Shown in pieces: positions 1 through 23,119 of a stretch of 64,000 bases of DNA. Position numbers and translations under genes: made by a program. Under the pieces are notes generated by a model. The model was not told where the DNA came from and searched no databases. It saw only the letters and a list, made by a program, of their open reading frames with translations. How positions within the stretch are numbered: the first letter of the stretch is position 1; each line of letters opens with the position of its first letter. The stretch is from Mustela lutreola (taxonomy: Eukaryota > Chordata > Mammalia > Carnivora > Mustelidae): assembly GCF_030435805.1 (NCBI RefSeq), contig NC_081308.1, positions 131,856,936 to 131,920,935 on the forward strand. Direction: 5' to 3'.

Positions 1-541
<541 letters not shown>

Positions 542-1285
542 ACGTCAGCCTGCCACAAGCCTGCCAGTTCCTGTCCCCCGCCTGCTCCCTCTGGCCCCCA
601 GGCCCAGGAAAGAGGCAGCTCCGATCTGGGACCCAGCTGCCTGCTCTCAGTGCTGTCTTTGGGTCCTTGCATGGCACAGAGCTCACCTGGGGGACAGACT
701 GGTGTTTTGAGGTCACATACATTTTTTTAAACAGATGTGTGCATAAGCCCTGGCAGGTGTCCTGTCCTCATCAGTGAGCATTCCCCCTGCTCTGAGCCGC
801 TTCAGTGGAAGGAAGCATTTCAGCTGCTCCTCCCACTTGGGCAGGAAAGCAAGGAGAAACTTGGGCGGGGCTCCTCTCTTGCCTCCAGGTGTCCCCTTCC
901 AGCGCTGGCATCAGGACGGAGGGGACTTGAGGGGGGGCAGGTGGCCAGGCCGGAACTTTGGTCTTCTCCCACCTGCCCCGATCTGGGAGCCACTGACCAC
1001 CTCCTCAGAGACGGCCGCCAGCCTCGTCTTCCTTCTGCCCGCACTTTGCACAGGCGTGGGGTCCTTGGGCAGGGCCCAGCCCTGGGCTGCAGGCGGATGA
1101 GCTGCCTTTTGCCAGAAGCGGAGCCCCACTGAACGGAGCCTGTGGCAAGGGGCTGAGACCCTGTCCCTTGCCTGTGTGCCCGGGCCCACCAGCTGCTCTG
1201 TCTTCCACCTCCCTGGTATTGCTTGAGTCCCATGGGACCTGGGTTTTCATGTTTTGTAACCAATAAAGCATCTGTGTTGTGTTTT
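542..1285 (+). other. TAFAZZIN: TAFAZZIN 3' UTR with poly(A) signal
   Basis: The sequence from the TAG to about 1285 is the 3' untranslated region. A canonical AATAAA lies at 1262-1267, followed by a GT-rich stretch (CTGTGTTGTGTTTT) typical of a downstream element. The cleavage position is inferred. Confidence 0.8.
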
Positions 1286-1403
1286 ACCTCTGGCTTCTTC
1301 ACGGGTCGGGTTGTGAGGTGGCTGCTGGACAGGAAGGCTGGACCTGTGGAGCAACAAGGGCCCTTGAGCACACCAAGCTCTCACTGTAAACTTCAGTCAT
1401 TAT

Positions 1404-1732
1404 CGGGGTGTCTGGGTGGCTCGGTTGTATCCAACCTTTTTAAGATTTTATTTATTTGACAGCATGCGAGCACACACGTGCACACATGGGGAGCGACAGG
1501 CAGAAGGAGAGGGAGAAGCAGACTCCCCGTGGAGCCGGGAGCCCAATGTGGGGCTCAATCCCAGGACTCTGGGATTATCACCTGAGCTGAAGGCAGACAC
1601 TTCACCAACAGAGCCACACAGGCGTCCCTGAAACTCTTGATCTCAGTTCCGGTCTTGATCTCAGGGTTGTGAGTTCAAGCCCTGTGTTGGGCTCCATGCT
1701 GGGCTTGGAGCCTACTTGGAAAAGAAAACAGA
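1404..1732 (+). mobile_element. CAN-SINE split by a second SINE
   Basis: The head (1404-1430) and body/tail (about 1629-1732) of a plus-strand CAN-SINE are separated by an opposite-strand SINE. A near-perfect target-site duplication, AACTTCAGTCATTATC at about 1389-1403 and AACCTCAGTCATTATC at about 1734-1749, brackets the whole unit. This shows that the outer element landed first. Confidence 0.75.
1437..1628 (-). mobile_element. CAN-SINE nested in another SINE
   Basis: This minus-strand SINE runs from TTTTTAAGATTTTATTTATTT to CCACACAGGCGTCCC. It interrupts the plus-strand SINE at 1404-1732 and is therefore younger. Confidence 0.8.
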
Positions 1733-2200
1733 AAACCTCAGTCATTATCTGTAATGCCCATAACGAACTAGCAAAGGTACGCATTAATCTTATTTTGCAA
1801 AGGAGGCAGAGCGAGCCCAACGGACTTGATTCAAAACCCAAATCCAGCAAGGCAGGGAGAAGCAGAGAGCAATTCCGTCCTCCCCGAGCTGGTTCCGGGG
1901 AGGGACGATGTCTCCAGAGGGCCCAGCAAGCCACTGTGAGCAGCACACGCTGTGATGCAAGATGAGGGGGGCCTCCTTGGCTGAGCTTGAGGCCCTTGAT
2001 AGGAGCACAGGCGGGGCGGGTGGTGCTCCTGGTGGAAGCAGAAGCAAGTCCTCTAGAGTGAAGTGAGCTCCACCTAGGTCTCCAGTCCACCCATGAGTTA
2101 AGATGCCCCCAGAAGAACACAAAGATCACCAGACATGAGGAGATGAAGCCCCAACCTGCACAAAGCTCCACATTTTTATTACTCTCCATGGTCTTTTTTT

Positions 2201-2390
2201 TTTTTTTTTTAAAGATTTTATTCATTTATTTGACAGAGATCACAAGTAGGCAGAGAGGCAGGCAGAGAGAGAGGAGGAAGCAGGCTCCCTGCCGAGCAGA
2301 GAGCCCGATGCGGGGCTCGATCCCAGGACCCTGAGATCATGACCCGAGCTGAAGGCAGCGGCTTAACCCACTGAGCCACCCAGGCGCCCC
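2201..2390 (-). mobile_element. CAN-SINE, full length
   Basis: The element runs from the T-rich tail and AAAGATTTTATT to CCACCCAGGCGCCCC. The target duplication TCCATGGTCTTTTTT flanks it at about 2185 and 2391. Close match to the mustelid-type consensus suggests a young copy. Confidence 0.85.
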
Positions 2391-2406
2391 TCCATGGTCT
2401 TTTTTT

Positions 2407-2598
2407 TCTAAAGATTTTATTTATCTATTTGACAGAGAGAGAGACATCACAAGTAGGCAAAGAGGCAGGCAGAGAGAGAGAAGGAAGCAGGCTCCCCGCT
2501 GAGCAGAGAGCCCGATGTGGGGCTCGATCCCAGGACCCCAAGATCATGACCTGAGCTGAAGGCAGAGGCTTTAATCCACTGAGCCACCCAGGCGCCCC
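2407..2598 (-). mobile_element. CAN-SINE, full length
   Basis: A second minus-strand copy immediately follows the first and uses the T-rich right-hand duplication of its neighbour as its entry point. It contains ATCACAAGTAGGCAAAGAGG and ends GCCACCCAGGCGCCCC. Confidence 0.85.
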
Positions 2599-2606
2599 TC
2601 TTTTTC

Positions 2607-2831
2607 CCTAGCTTTATTTTAGTTTATTTTGAGAGAGAGAGAGAGAGAGACAGAGAGAGTGTCTGTGTGTGAATGCAAGGGGGAAGGGGCAGAGAGAGAG
2701 AGAGGGAGAGAGAGAGAATCCCCTCGCTGTGGGTGGAGCCTGACTTGGGGCTCAATCTCACGACCCTGAGATCATGACCTGAGCTGAAATCAAGAGTTGA
2801 ATTCTTACCAGTTGAGCCACCCGGGTGCCCT
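2607..2831 (-). mobile_element. Older CAN-SINE with GA-rich tract
   Basis: This diverged minus-strand SINE has a long (GA)n simple-repeat section at about 2629-2720 in place of the usual tail. Its head is GAGCCACCCGGGTGCCC. Confidence 0.75.
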
Positions 2832-2950
2832 ATATGAGGAAAGACACTGAAAGACATTAAAGAAGACCTGAGTCAATAAAGATCCCAAGCTCATGAGAAT
2901 AACAAAGATGTCAGTTCTCCGGAACTGAGCTATTGAATATATAGATTAGG

Positions 2951-3144
2951 AGTGGCCGGGGGGCTCAGTCAGGGAAGTGTCCACCTTCAGCTCAGGTCGT
3001 GATCCCAGGGTGCTGGGGTCGAGCCCCATGTCAGGCTTTGTGCTCAGCGCAGAGTCTGCTAGAAGCTCTCTCCCCCTCTGTCCCTCTGCCCCCACCCCGC
3101 CCCACACGCTCTCTAATAAATAAATCTTAAAAAAAATTAAAATA
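2951..3144 (+). mobile_element. Diverged CAN-SINE
   Basis: A plus-strand SINE with a degraded head (GTGGCCGGGGGGCTCAGTCA) and an AATAAATAAATCTTAAAA tail. The divergence suggests an older copy. Confidence 0.7.
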
Positions 3145-3350
3145 GGGGCACCTGGGTTGCTCAGTGTGTTAGGCCTCTGCCTTTGGCTTGGGTCCTGGTC
3201 TCAGGGTCCTGGGATCGAGCCCTGCATTGGGTTCTCTGCTCAGCAGGGAGCTTGCTTTCCTCTCTCTCCTTCTGCCTGCCTCTCTGCCTACTTGTGATCC
3301 CTCTCTGACAAATAAATAAATAAAATTAAAAAATAAAAGTAAATAAATAC
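3145..3350 (+). mobile_element. CAN-SINE
   Basis: Plus-strand SINE starting GGGGCACCTGGGTTGCTCAG directly in the A-tail of the preceding copy and ending in AAATAAATAAATAAAATT-type sequence. Confidence 0.8.
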
Positions 3351-3385
3351 AGATTGGGGCTCGTTCTAAAGAATGCAGCATGACC

Positions 3386-3580
3386 GGGGCGCCTGGATGG
3401 CTCAGTGGGTTGGGCCACTGCCTTTGGCTCGGGTCATGATCTCGGGGTCCTGGGATCAAGTCCCGCATGGGGCTCTCTGCTCAGCGGGGGGCCTGCTTCC
3501 CTTCATCTCTCTCTGCCTGCCTCTCTGCCTGCTTGTGATATCTCTCTCTGTCAAATAAAAAAAAAAAAAAAAAAAAAAAA
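3386..3580 (+). mobile_element. CAN-SINE in a repeated target site
   Basis: Plus-strand full-length SINE starting GGGGCGCCTGGATGGCTCAG and ending in a long poly(A). The sequence AAGAATGCAGCATGACC lies just before it, and GAATGC recurs after it. Confidence 0.85.
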
Positions 3581-3586
3581 GAATGC

Positions 3587-3811
3587 GGGACGCCTGGGTG
3601 GCTCAGTTGGTTAAGCAGCTGCCTTCGGCTCAGGTCATGATCCCAGCATCCTGGGATCGAGTCCCACATCGGGCTCCTTGCTCCGCAGGGAGCCTGCTTC
3701 TCCCTCTGACTCTGCCTTCCACTCTGTCTGCCTGTGCTTGCTCTCACTCTCTCTCTCTCTTACAAATAAATAAATAAAATCTTTAAAAAAAATTAAAAAA
3801 AAAAAAAAAAA
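3587..3811 (+). mobile_element. CAN-SINE stacked on the same target
   Basis: Second plus-strand SINE at the same site, starting GGGACGCCTGGGTGGCTCAG. It is followed at about 3812 by another AAGAATGCAGCATGACC. Confidence 0.85.
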
Positions 3812-3827
3812 AGAATGCAGCATGACC

Positions 3828-3935
3828 TCATCATAGCTAATTACATTTGCCAAGAGCCTATTTCCGAATAAGGTCACGTTCTGAGGGTCCAGGTGGGCAT
3901 GAATTTCCTGGGACATTATCCAACCCAGCACATAG
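3828..3935 (-). mobile_element. MLT1-type MaLR LTR fragment (fossil)
   Basis: The block around TTACATTTGCCAAGAGCC, with the following AATAAGGTCACGTTCTGAGG, resembles the reverse complement of the 5' part of MLT1-family (ERVL-MaLR) solo LTRs. It is an old, partial and non-functional fossil. Family assignment is from memory of the consensus. Confidence 0.55.
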
Positions 3936-4139
3936 CACATATACCCTAGGACCTGGAAAGTCCCCACCTAGTAATTCACACCACAGGACGTATCCACGAT
4001 CTTTGGCAGCAACGTCGGCCATACTAAGCAAAGTGGGAGACCACTCAAATGTCCTTCGCCAACGATATGGCTCAATGGCCGGCAGAATATTTATCTAGGG
4101 GATATTGCCATCACATTCAGAGACGTATACTTAATGGGT

Positions 4140-4465
4140 ACCAGCGTCTGAATGTTGGTGTCCGCCCCCAACTGCCACCAGATTCCCGTGTTGAAACCTG
4201 GAGCTGTCATCACTGGGATTAGCGCCTCCTGACAGGCCCTGGAGAGCTCTGCCCCTGCCCCCCGCCACTGCGAGGATACAATGCAGGGTCTGCAACCTGC
4301 ACCCGGGCCCTCGCCCTGCCTCATGGCACCCTGATCTTGGACTTCCAGCCTCCAGAGCTGTGAGCAAGTAATTTTTTTCTTTTTTATTATTATTTTTTAA
4401 ATTTCTGCTGTTGATAACGACCCAGTCTGTGTTATTTTGTTCAAACAGCTGCAACAAATTAATGC
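4140..4465 (+). mobile_element. MaLR/MLT1-like solo LTR (fossil)
   Basis: The segment shows the usual order of an old mammalian MaLR-type LTR: a TGTCC-rich start, GGGATTAGCGCC, an internal CTTGGACTTCCAGCCTCCAGAGCTGTGAG-like block, and a terminal CCCAGTCTGTGTTATTTTGTT block. It appears to be a decayed solo LTR with no internal region and no coding capacity. The exact subfamily is uncertain. Confidence 0.55.
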
Positions 4466-7040
4466 AGTTGGTAAAATCATAAGACCTGAAGTGCTGATCA
4501 CTGAGGTTAGGTTCACGGTCACTTTGGGGGACGTGAGAAGGAGGCGATCAGCGAGGACTGAGAATTTGAATTCTTGAACTGGATGATGCCAAGGGAGCGT
4601 TTGCTTTGGTAAGTCATTGCACTGTATATCTTTGTCTTGTGCCCTTTTCCACCTTTTCGGTCAGCCTGTGGATCCGGCCAGCTGAGGCAAGTGGGCAGTG
4701 TGCGGGGGAGGAGAGCCTGCGAAGCCCTGTGCCGAGGTCTGGGCGAGTGGGCTCTGGCTGTGGCTTCCATCCTGCTGGGGGGTCGCACTGGGGGTGACTG
4801 GGAATTCGGGAGTGAGGTGGCAGCCCCCTTCCTCTCATTCTCACAGCGAACTCAGCACATGGCTCGAGGTTTGGGCAGCAGTGTTCCAGGGCCGCCGACT
4901 GGCTCATTTCCAGGGGGTCAAAAGGCTCCCACAGTGGCCATGGCGGTCTTCTGGTCCCCGGGTCATCGCTGTGCTGGGGGCTTCCTTAAATCTGGCCCTT
5001 CCACGTCCTCTCCTGCCTGGCGATGGGCAAGGAGGATGGCTCTTAAGGGAAGAAGGAGCCCGAATAATTGTGGACAACGGTGCTGTCTACCAGGCACCTG
5101 CACACCTTGCATTCGTAGGTCACCAAGGACCTCACGGCAGAAAGACTGGGAACAGCAGGAAGCAGCCCTGCGCCGGCCCGCAAGAGAAAGCAGCCCGCAG
5201 CTGTGGCCGGCGGGCACACTGGACGGTGCCGCAGTGGGACAAAGCTATCTGTGCCCCCGCGCAGGACTGCAGACGGGATGGCGCCATTCCGTCAAGCTCA
5301 AATACAAGAAGACGAAGCCCTAGACTGTTTGTGGGCACATACAGACATGGTCGACCCTCTAAGAAAAACCGGAGAATGGCAAGTGTCAGATTCAGGCTTG
5401 CGATGACTTGCGGCCCCGTCTCTCCTGCTTTCCAACATCCATCACCCCGTGTCGTGACTTACTGCCCCGTATCTCCCCAGATCAGACTGTGAACTCTGGG
5501 TAGGGGGGTCCAAGTCTGACCCAGCGCCTGGCCCATAGCAAGTGCTTTAGGAAGCTTGGAGAGTCACCACTCCAAGGACTGCTGACAGCTCAGAGAGGAA
5601 TAAAAGCAGCCACGGTTTCCCCACTAAGGATGAAAGCATTTCGGCGAGACTGCTGGCCAGCAAGATCACACTTGAGAGAAAGCCTTTGCCTTTCAACTTG
5701 ATTTAAACTGTGCTTTTGCGTTCTTCAGTTTGCCCGTGGCCACTGGCTCCTCTTGTCACTCTGTCACCTTCTCCTGGTCCCCAGGACGTCCATCCCTGGC
5801 CTCGATCTCTTCTCCTCCTTCGTGCGGCACTATCACAGAACTTTCCTCCCAAAACGTGTGCCTTGCTGGGTCTGTCCGGGGCCTGGGGGACTTTGCCTAC
5901 ACTAGGATGCCATTTAGGGTCCTCGTTTCTTTCCCCATGGGGCACCAGCCCAGGCAGGCTCTCCAGGACTTTGGTGAGTGACTGAATGAGGGCGCAAGCC
6001 CAGGGCTGCTCCCTCCCTTTCCCTCCCTGCGCTGCCCCAGCTCTGGCTCCACCTTCTCCGGGTCCCTGCCGCCACCCGGCCTTCATACCACCTGGTCGTG
6101 GGTAATCCCCAGTTCCACCTAGGTTGGTCCCAGACCAGCAAGGCACCAGCCTCTGGTTTCTCTAGCCTTCTCTCTCTGCCCCTCCATGATTCTGGCCAGG
6201 CTCCTGTCATCTCTCTCCCAGAGAGGCGACAGCCTCCTGTGGTCTCTCCTAGCATTCTTATCCCCTCCAGCCTGCTCTGCCTTCCCACAGCCAGATCAGC
6301 CCTTTAAAATAATGACCCGATCATGGCACCAGGACTTCAAACCCCTCTGGGGCTTCTGGGACTAGAATAAGCTCCAGTGCAAACCTTTCCCTGCCTCTGG
6401 CCTGGACATTGCCACTTGGGGGCCCCACAACACCCCAACTATAACTGTCACCAACTGACTATCTCTCAATCCCCAACTCAGAGAGACCCAAGAGCCACGT
6501 CTGGACACTGTTTTCCTCAACCACGTCCTGTCAAGCCCACCTCTTCTCCCCAGGCAGAACTGCCCCTGTCCTAGTCTGAGCCACATTTGTGACCACCACA
6601 GGCACAATCTCTTTGAAGCAGGTTCTCAGACAAACAGAGGCAATCAGGGAGCTGTCAGCCTCGGGGCTGGGCAGCAGTCATGGTGCATGCCGTGAGGGGC
6701 TCAGCATCCAGCCCTCCTGCGCAGCCTTCCCGCGCGGCTTCTGGAGCGCCACAGGCAAACTGAATTCGCTAAGCACAGGCACGGCCCTGGGTGTGGTGCT
6801 TTGCTTCAGCAGCCTCCTGGCTTGAGTTCCAAATGTCCCGGTGTCTAAGGCGCAGGGGCGGTGGCCACAGTGGCTGGACGTAGTGTCCCGGTGTCCAGTC
6901 ATGGCGCAGGGGCGGTGGCCACAGTGGCTGGACGTAATGTCCCGGTGTCCAGTCATGGCCGCCCAACTTCCTGCAAGTACAAATGGTGGGTCTGGCGCTC
7001 AGCTGACTCTTTCTTTTTATTTTATTTAATTTATTTATTT
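4466..7040. other. Intergenic sequence, no gene seen
   Basis: This stretch between TAFAZZIN and ATP6AP1 is mostly single-copy. No reading frame here resembles a known protein; the open frames are short or antisense to each other. A short MIR-like piece lies near 5520-5570 (CAGCGCCTGGCCCATAGCAAGTG), and a 54-bp tandem duplication at 6835-6960 is listed separately. It could hold distal regulatory DNA, but nothing I can name. Confidence 0.6.
6835..6960. repeat. Two-copy 54-bp tandem duplication
   Basis: GCGCAGGGGCGGTGGCCACA occurs at 6850 and again at 6904. GTCCCGGTGTCCAGTCATGG, GTGTCCCGG and similar flanks repeat with the same 54-base spacing. The copies are nearly identical, so the duplication looks recent. 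Confidence 0.85.
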
Positions 7041-7221
7041 TTAAAGATTTTATTTATTTATTTGACAGAGATCACAAGTAGGCAGAGAGGCAGGCAGAAA
7101 AAGGAGGAAGCAGGCTCCCTGCCAAGCAGAGAGCCCGATGTGGGGCTTGATCCCAGGACCCTGATCTCATGACCCGAGCAGAAGGCAGAGGCTTTAACCC
7201 ACTGAGCCACCCCGGTGCCCC
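7041..7221 (-). mobile_element. CAN-SINE
   Basis: Minus-strand SINE running from TTAAAGATTTTATTTATTTA to GAGCCACCCCGGTGCCCC. Confidence 0.85.
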
Positions 7222-7235
7222 TCTTTCTTTTTATT

Positions 7236-7254
7236 TTAAAGATTTTATTTATTT

Positions 7255-7286
<32 letters not shown>

Positions 7287-7425
7287 CCATGAGAGGGGGG
7301 AAGGTCAGAGGGAGAAGCAGACTCCCCATGAAGCTGGGAGTCCAGTGTGGGACTCCATCCTGGGACTCCAGGATCATGACCTGAGCCAAAGGCAGTCGCC
7401 TAATGACTGAACCACTCCGGTGCCC
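7236..7425 (-). mobile_element. CAN-SINE with (GA)n tract
   Basis: A second minus-strand SINE follows the previous one within 15 bases and carries a pure GA run at about 7260-7286. CTCAGCTGA-type sequence flanks the pair at about 6999 and 7427. Confidence 0.8.
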
Positions 7426-7622
7426 CACTCAGCTGAATATTTCTGTTGAATGGATCCCTCAAAGGGAAATTGCTTGGTTAGTGGTCAGATGCATTTTCCC
7501 GTTTGTTAGATGCTGCCAAATTATCCCCCCTAAATGTTCTACCAACAGATTCTCTTACCACTGTGTAGGGGAGACTCTACTTCCTAACACCCTTACCGAC
7601 AATGGGCATTATCAAACTTTTT
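7426..7622 (-). mobile_element. Old L1 fragment
   Basis: ATATTTCTGTTGAATGGATC, the following CCAAATTATCCCCC, CTACCAACAG, CACCCTTACCGACAATGGGC and ATTATCAAACTTTT resemble the reverse complement of old mammalian L1 3' sequence. Too decayed to place in a subfamily. Confidence 0.5.
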
Positions 7623-7636
7623 TCTTTCTATATATT

Positions 7637-7812
7637 TTTTAAAAGATTTAATTTATTTATTTGACAGACAGATCACAAATAGGCAGAGAGAGACAGGGGG
7701 AAGAGGTTCCCCGCTGAGCAGAGAGCCTGATGCGGGGCTTGATCCCAGGGCCCTGAGATCATGAACTGAGCTGAAGGCAGAGGATTCAATCCACTGAGCC
7801 ACCTAGGCACCC
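7637..7812 (-). mobile_element. CAN-SINE
   Basis: Minus-strand SINE ending GAGCCACCTAGGCACCC, with the duplication TCTTTCTATATTTTT at about 7624 and 7814. Confidence 0.8.
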
Positions 7813-7847
7813 GTCTTTCTATATTTTTCTTAAGAAAAATGTCAAAC

Positions 7848-8455
7848 ATCCAGTGTTATCAGTTTCCTTGGGCTGTTGTAACAGAAATCTCTTCTTTCCA
7901 GGTTCTGGGGGCTAGAAGTCCAAAATCAAGGTATGGGAGGGTGCACGCTCCCTCTGAAAGCTCTCGAGAAGAATCCTTTCTGCCTCTTCCAGCTGCTGGC
8001 AGGGCCAGCGATTCCTTGCCTGGCTGCTGCAAAAGTCTGTTTCCAGGGGCGCCTGGGTGGCTCAGTGGGTTAAGCCTCTGCCTTTGGCTCAGGTCATGAT
8101 CTCAGGGTCCTGGGATCAAGTCCCGCATCGGGCTTTCTGCTCAGCGGGGAGCTTGCTTCCCCTTCTGTCTCTGCCTGCCTCTCTGCCTACCTGTGATCTC
8201 TCTGTCAAGTGAATAAATAAATAATCTTTTAAAAAAAAGTCTGTTTCCATTGTCACATGGCCTTCTTCCTGGTGCCCAAACCTTCCTCTTCTTATAAGGA
8301 CACCAGTTATGGGGTTTAGGGCCCACCTGAATCCAGCATGATCTGGTCTTGATTACATCTGCGAAGATCCTATTTCTAAATAAGGTCACATTTCCAAGTT
8401 CTGGATGGATAATGAATTTCAGGGGGTCACCATTAAATCCAGTACATATAGCAAG
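7848..8455 (-). mobile_element. MLT1-type MaLR solo LTR interrupted by a SINE (fossil)
   Basis: TCAGTTTCCTTGGGCTGTTG, TTCTGGGGGCTAGAAGTCC, CTTCTTATAAGGACACCAG and AAATAAGGTCACATTTCC occur in the order expected for a reverse-complement MLT1 LTR. It looks like a nearly full-length but decayed solo LTR with no internal region. A CAN-SINE (8046-8237) sits inside it, so the LTR is clearly older than the carnivore SINE. Confidence 0.7.
8046..8237 (+). mobile_element. CAN-SINE inside an LTR fossil
   Basis: Full-length plus-strand SINE starting GGGGCGCCTGGGTGGCTCAG. The target duplication AAAGTCTGTTTCCA flanks it at about 8031 and 8237. Confidence 0.9.
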
Positions 8456-8459
8456 GTCA

Positions 8460-9214
8460 AAAAAAAGCTTACAGTACCAACCCATAGATCCGTCGCCTAG
8501 GTTCTGCCACGAACATTTTACTATTATTGCTTTACTGCAAACCTATCTTTGTACTCACACTTCCCTCCGTTTTATTTTTGGTGCATTTCAAACTAAGTTG
8601 CAGGCGTCAGTTCACTTCCTCCTAAATCAGTCAGTGCACATATCCTTAATGCGAGTTCAATCTTGGATTATAGTTACTAGCTTTTTGTTTGTTTGTTTCT
8701 AATAGTCACCATTCTGAGAAATCAAAAATGGCACAGAAAAAGATAATAGTCTTCCAATTCATCTGAGGTGGTGTCTCCCACCTTCTGACTATAGCTGTCA
8801 CTGTGTCTTTCCTCTCTTTAAAGCACACCGAGAACATACAGTCTACAAGGATGTCTCCTTCCTCCTACTGACATCGCTCTTGCCAAAATCTCCAGTTGCT
8901 GCTAAGTCCAAGAAAGTCTTCTGTCCTCATCTTACCTGCTTCCTGGCAGCAGCTGACCCTGACATGGTTAATTGTGGTGTCCTTGAAACCACGCTTCTCC
9001 CTTCCTCCCTCTCTTGATGCTCTTCCCGTCCTCCTTGAAGATCCTTCTCTGATCTCTCTTTTGGACCCTTCTCCTCCCTGCCCAGTTTCAGTGCTGGACC
9101 TTCCTCTGGGCGTTAGCCTGGGTCCTCTTCCCTCCTCACCTGTCTCAGGGAGAGTCCATCTATAGGAAAAAAAAAAAAAAAAAACCACCCCTGCAATTTT
9201 AAGCGGAAGGAAGA
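8460..9214. other. Intergenic sequence before the ATP6AP1 island, no gene seen
   Basis: AT-moderate sequence with CT-rich stretches (8880-9160) and an A18 run near 9167-9184. Some of it may be very old LINE sequence. No credible coding exon or RNA gene was recognised. Confidence 0.6.
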
Positions 9215-9564
9215 TTAAAGCGGGGAGACACGAAGCCGGGCGTGTGGGGGACCGAGGGAGCAGAACCGCCCCAGCCCCGCCCCACTCCCGTGCCCAGCCG
9301 GTGGGAAGGGGGCGCGCGCTGGGGGCCAGCGGAGCTCCGCCCTACCGCCTTTCCTACTTGGAGCGCGCGCGCCTGGAGACACGTACAGCCAATCCGTGAA
9401 AAGGAGCGGCCGTGAGTGGCGTGAGCTTTGCCCAGTCATCTGCTGATCTGGCGAGCAGGCCTGCGCTCGAGCCAATGGTGGTGTGGGGCGGGGCTCGGGC
9501 GGAGGCGACTGTCACCTGATCTGCGGTGGCAGCGGCGGCCGTGGAGGTGGAGGCCGAGGCTGTG

Positions 9565-16634
<7,070 letters not shown>

Positions 16635-17285
16635 TCCTGTTCCTGTGGGGGGGGGGGGGTTGCGGGCATGATGGCGTCCAGGTTGTTGCTTTCCCACCTC
16701 GAGGCACACTGGACTGAAGGGCTTCCCCTCTCCCTACTATAGCATGAACCCCCACTTCCCCTCAGCCTGTCTTGTTCCCTGTTCAACCCACTGAGGGGCT
16801 TCCCACCCCCCACCTCTATCAACAAGGTGTACATATTCCTCGTAGATAGGAGACAGATCCTCCAGGCCCAGTCGCTGCAGGGGGAAGAGGACATGCGTTC
16901 TGGGCCCCCCTCCTGCCCCTTCTGTATTCTCATCTCTGTGTCTTCTCCCCTTGCTGTTTATAGTGCTTTTGTGTAGCAAAAGCCCCCACCTCAGCCTTTA
17001 TGGGGCTCCGTGCAGTAGGTAGAAGCTGGACGTCCCCTGCGTTTGGGGGTTGTGGAAGTACTATTTAAGTGTCCTGCTTGGCTGGTGTCATTGTCTTTTG
17101 GTGATGTTGTGCTAATAATGAGCAGTACACTAGGGTTTATCTCTGTGGCGTGAGAAGGAAGGGACCTGCACAGCAACTGGCCTGGGTGTGATCATTGGTT
17201 CTCTGGCCTATTACTGCCAGGTGCCTGGCAGGAGGCTGGGTTTCTCAGTGGTTTCCTTCCTAATAAAGACAGGTTGCCATGCTCA
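16635..17285 (+). other. ATP6AP1: ATP6AP1 3' UTR with poly(A) signal
   Basis: The 3' UTR follows the TGA at 16632-16634 and includes a G10 run near 16649. AATAAA at 17262-17267 is the likely poly(A) signal. The GDI1 CpG island begins almost immediately afterwards. Confidence 0.8.
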
Positions 17286-17963
17286 TAGGACTCCTGTCAC
17301 TCATTTTGCACAGGGCGCGAGGGGAAGCGCTGGGCTCAGGGTTGCGGGGACAGTTGCCCGGATGTAGCTGTAACGCAGCCAGGCCAAAGGGAAGGCCGGA
17401 GGGTCTTCAGCAAGACGGGCCCCTAACTGGCGAGGGTACGGAAGGGCTGCGGCGCGCGGGGTGGGGGAAGAGCGGGGCGCCCAGTGTCCCGGGGGCGTGG
17501 GGAGATCGTCGTGACAATAGCCGGCTTCCCACCCCGAGGGGAACGCCCCCGGCTGCCGCAGCGGCGCGCGCCCGCCGCGCCCAGCCTCCTGGGGGGCGGG
17601 GCGGACGGGTCGCGCGCGGCTCCCGCGCACGGATCCCTCGCGGGCCGCAGCACTGGCCTCCGGCCGCCCCGCCCGCCCCGCCCCTCTCCAGTCTACTCAG
17701 GGCCCTCGGCGAGGGACGCTGCCCGCGGAACCGCGCTGGAGCTGGGACCCGGGCCCGGGCCACTCCTCCTGGGAGGCGAGTCGGGGAGGCGGTGGCCCCC
17801 GCTGGTGCGGCGAGACGCGGGGAGGGGCCGGGACTCTTTGACGAGGCGGAGGGGTCAAGCGGCGTCGGCCGCCGCCATCTTTGGTTCAGTGCGGCGGCAG
17901 CGGCGGCGGCTGCTGTGGTGAAGGAGGAGGAGGAGCGACGCGCGCTGGCAGCTAGGCCTGACC

Positions 17964-23119
<5,156 letters not shown>

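Noticed and set aside
8046-8237. tRNA-like sequence with A and B box
   Set aside because: It is the tRNA-Lys-derived head of a CAN-SINE; the same applies to the other SINE heads. No genuine tRNA gene was found.
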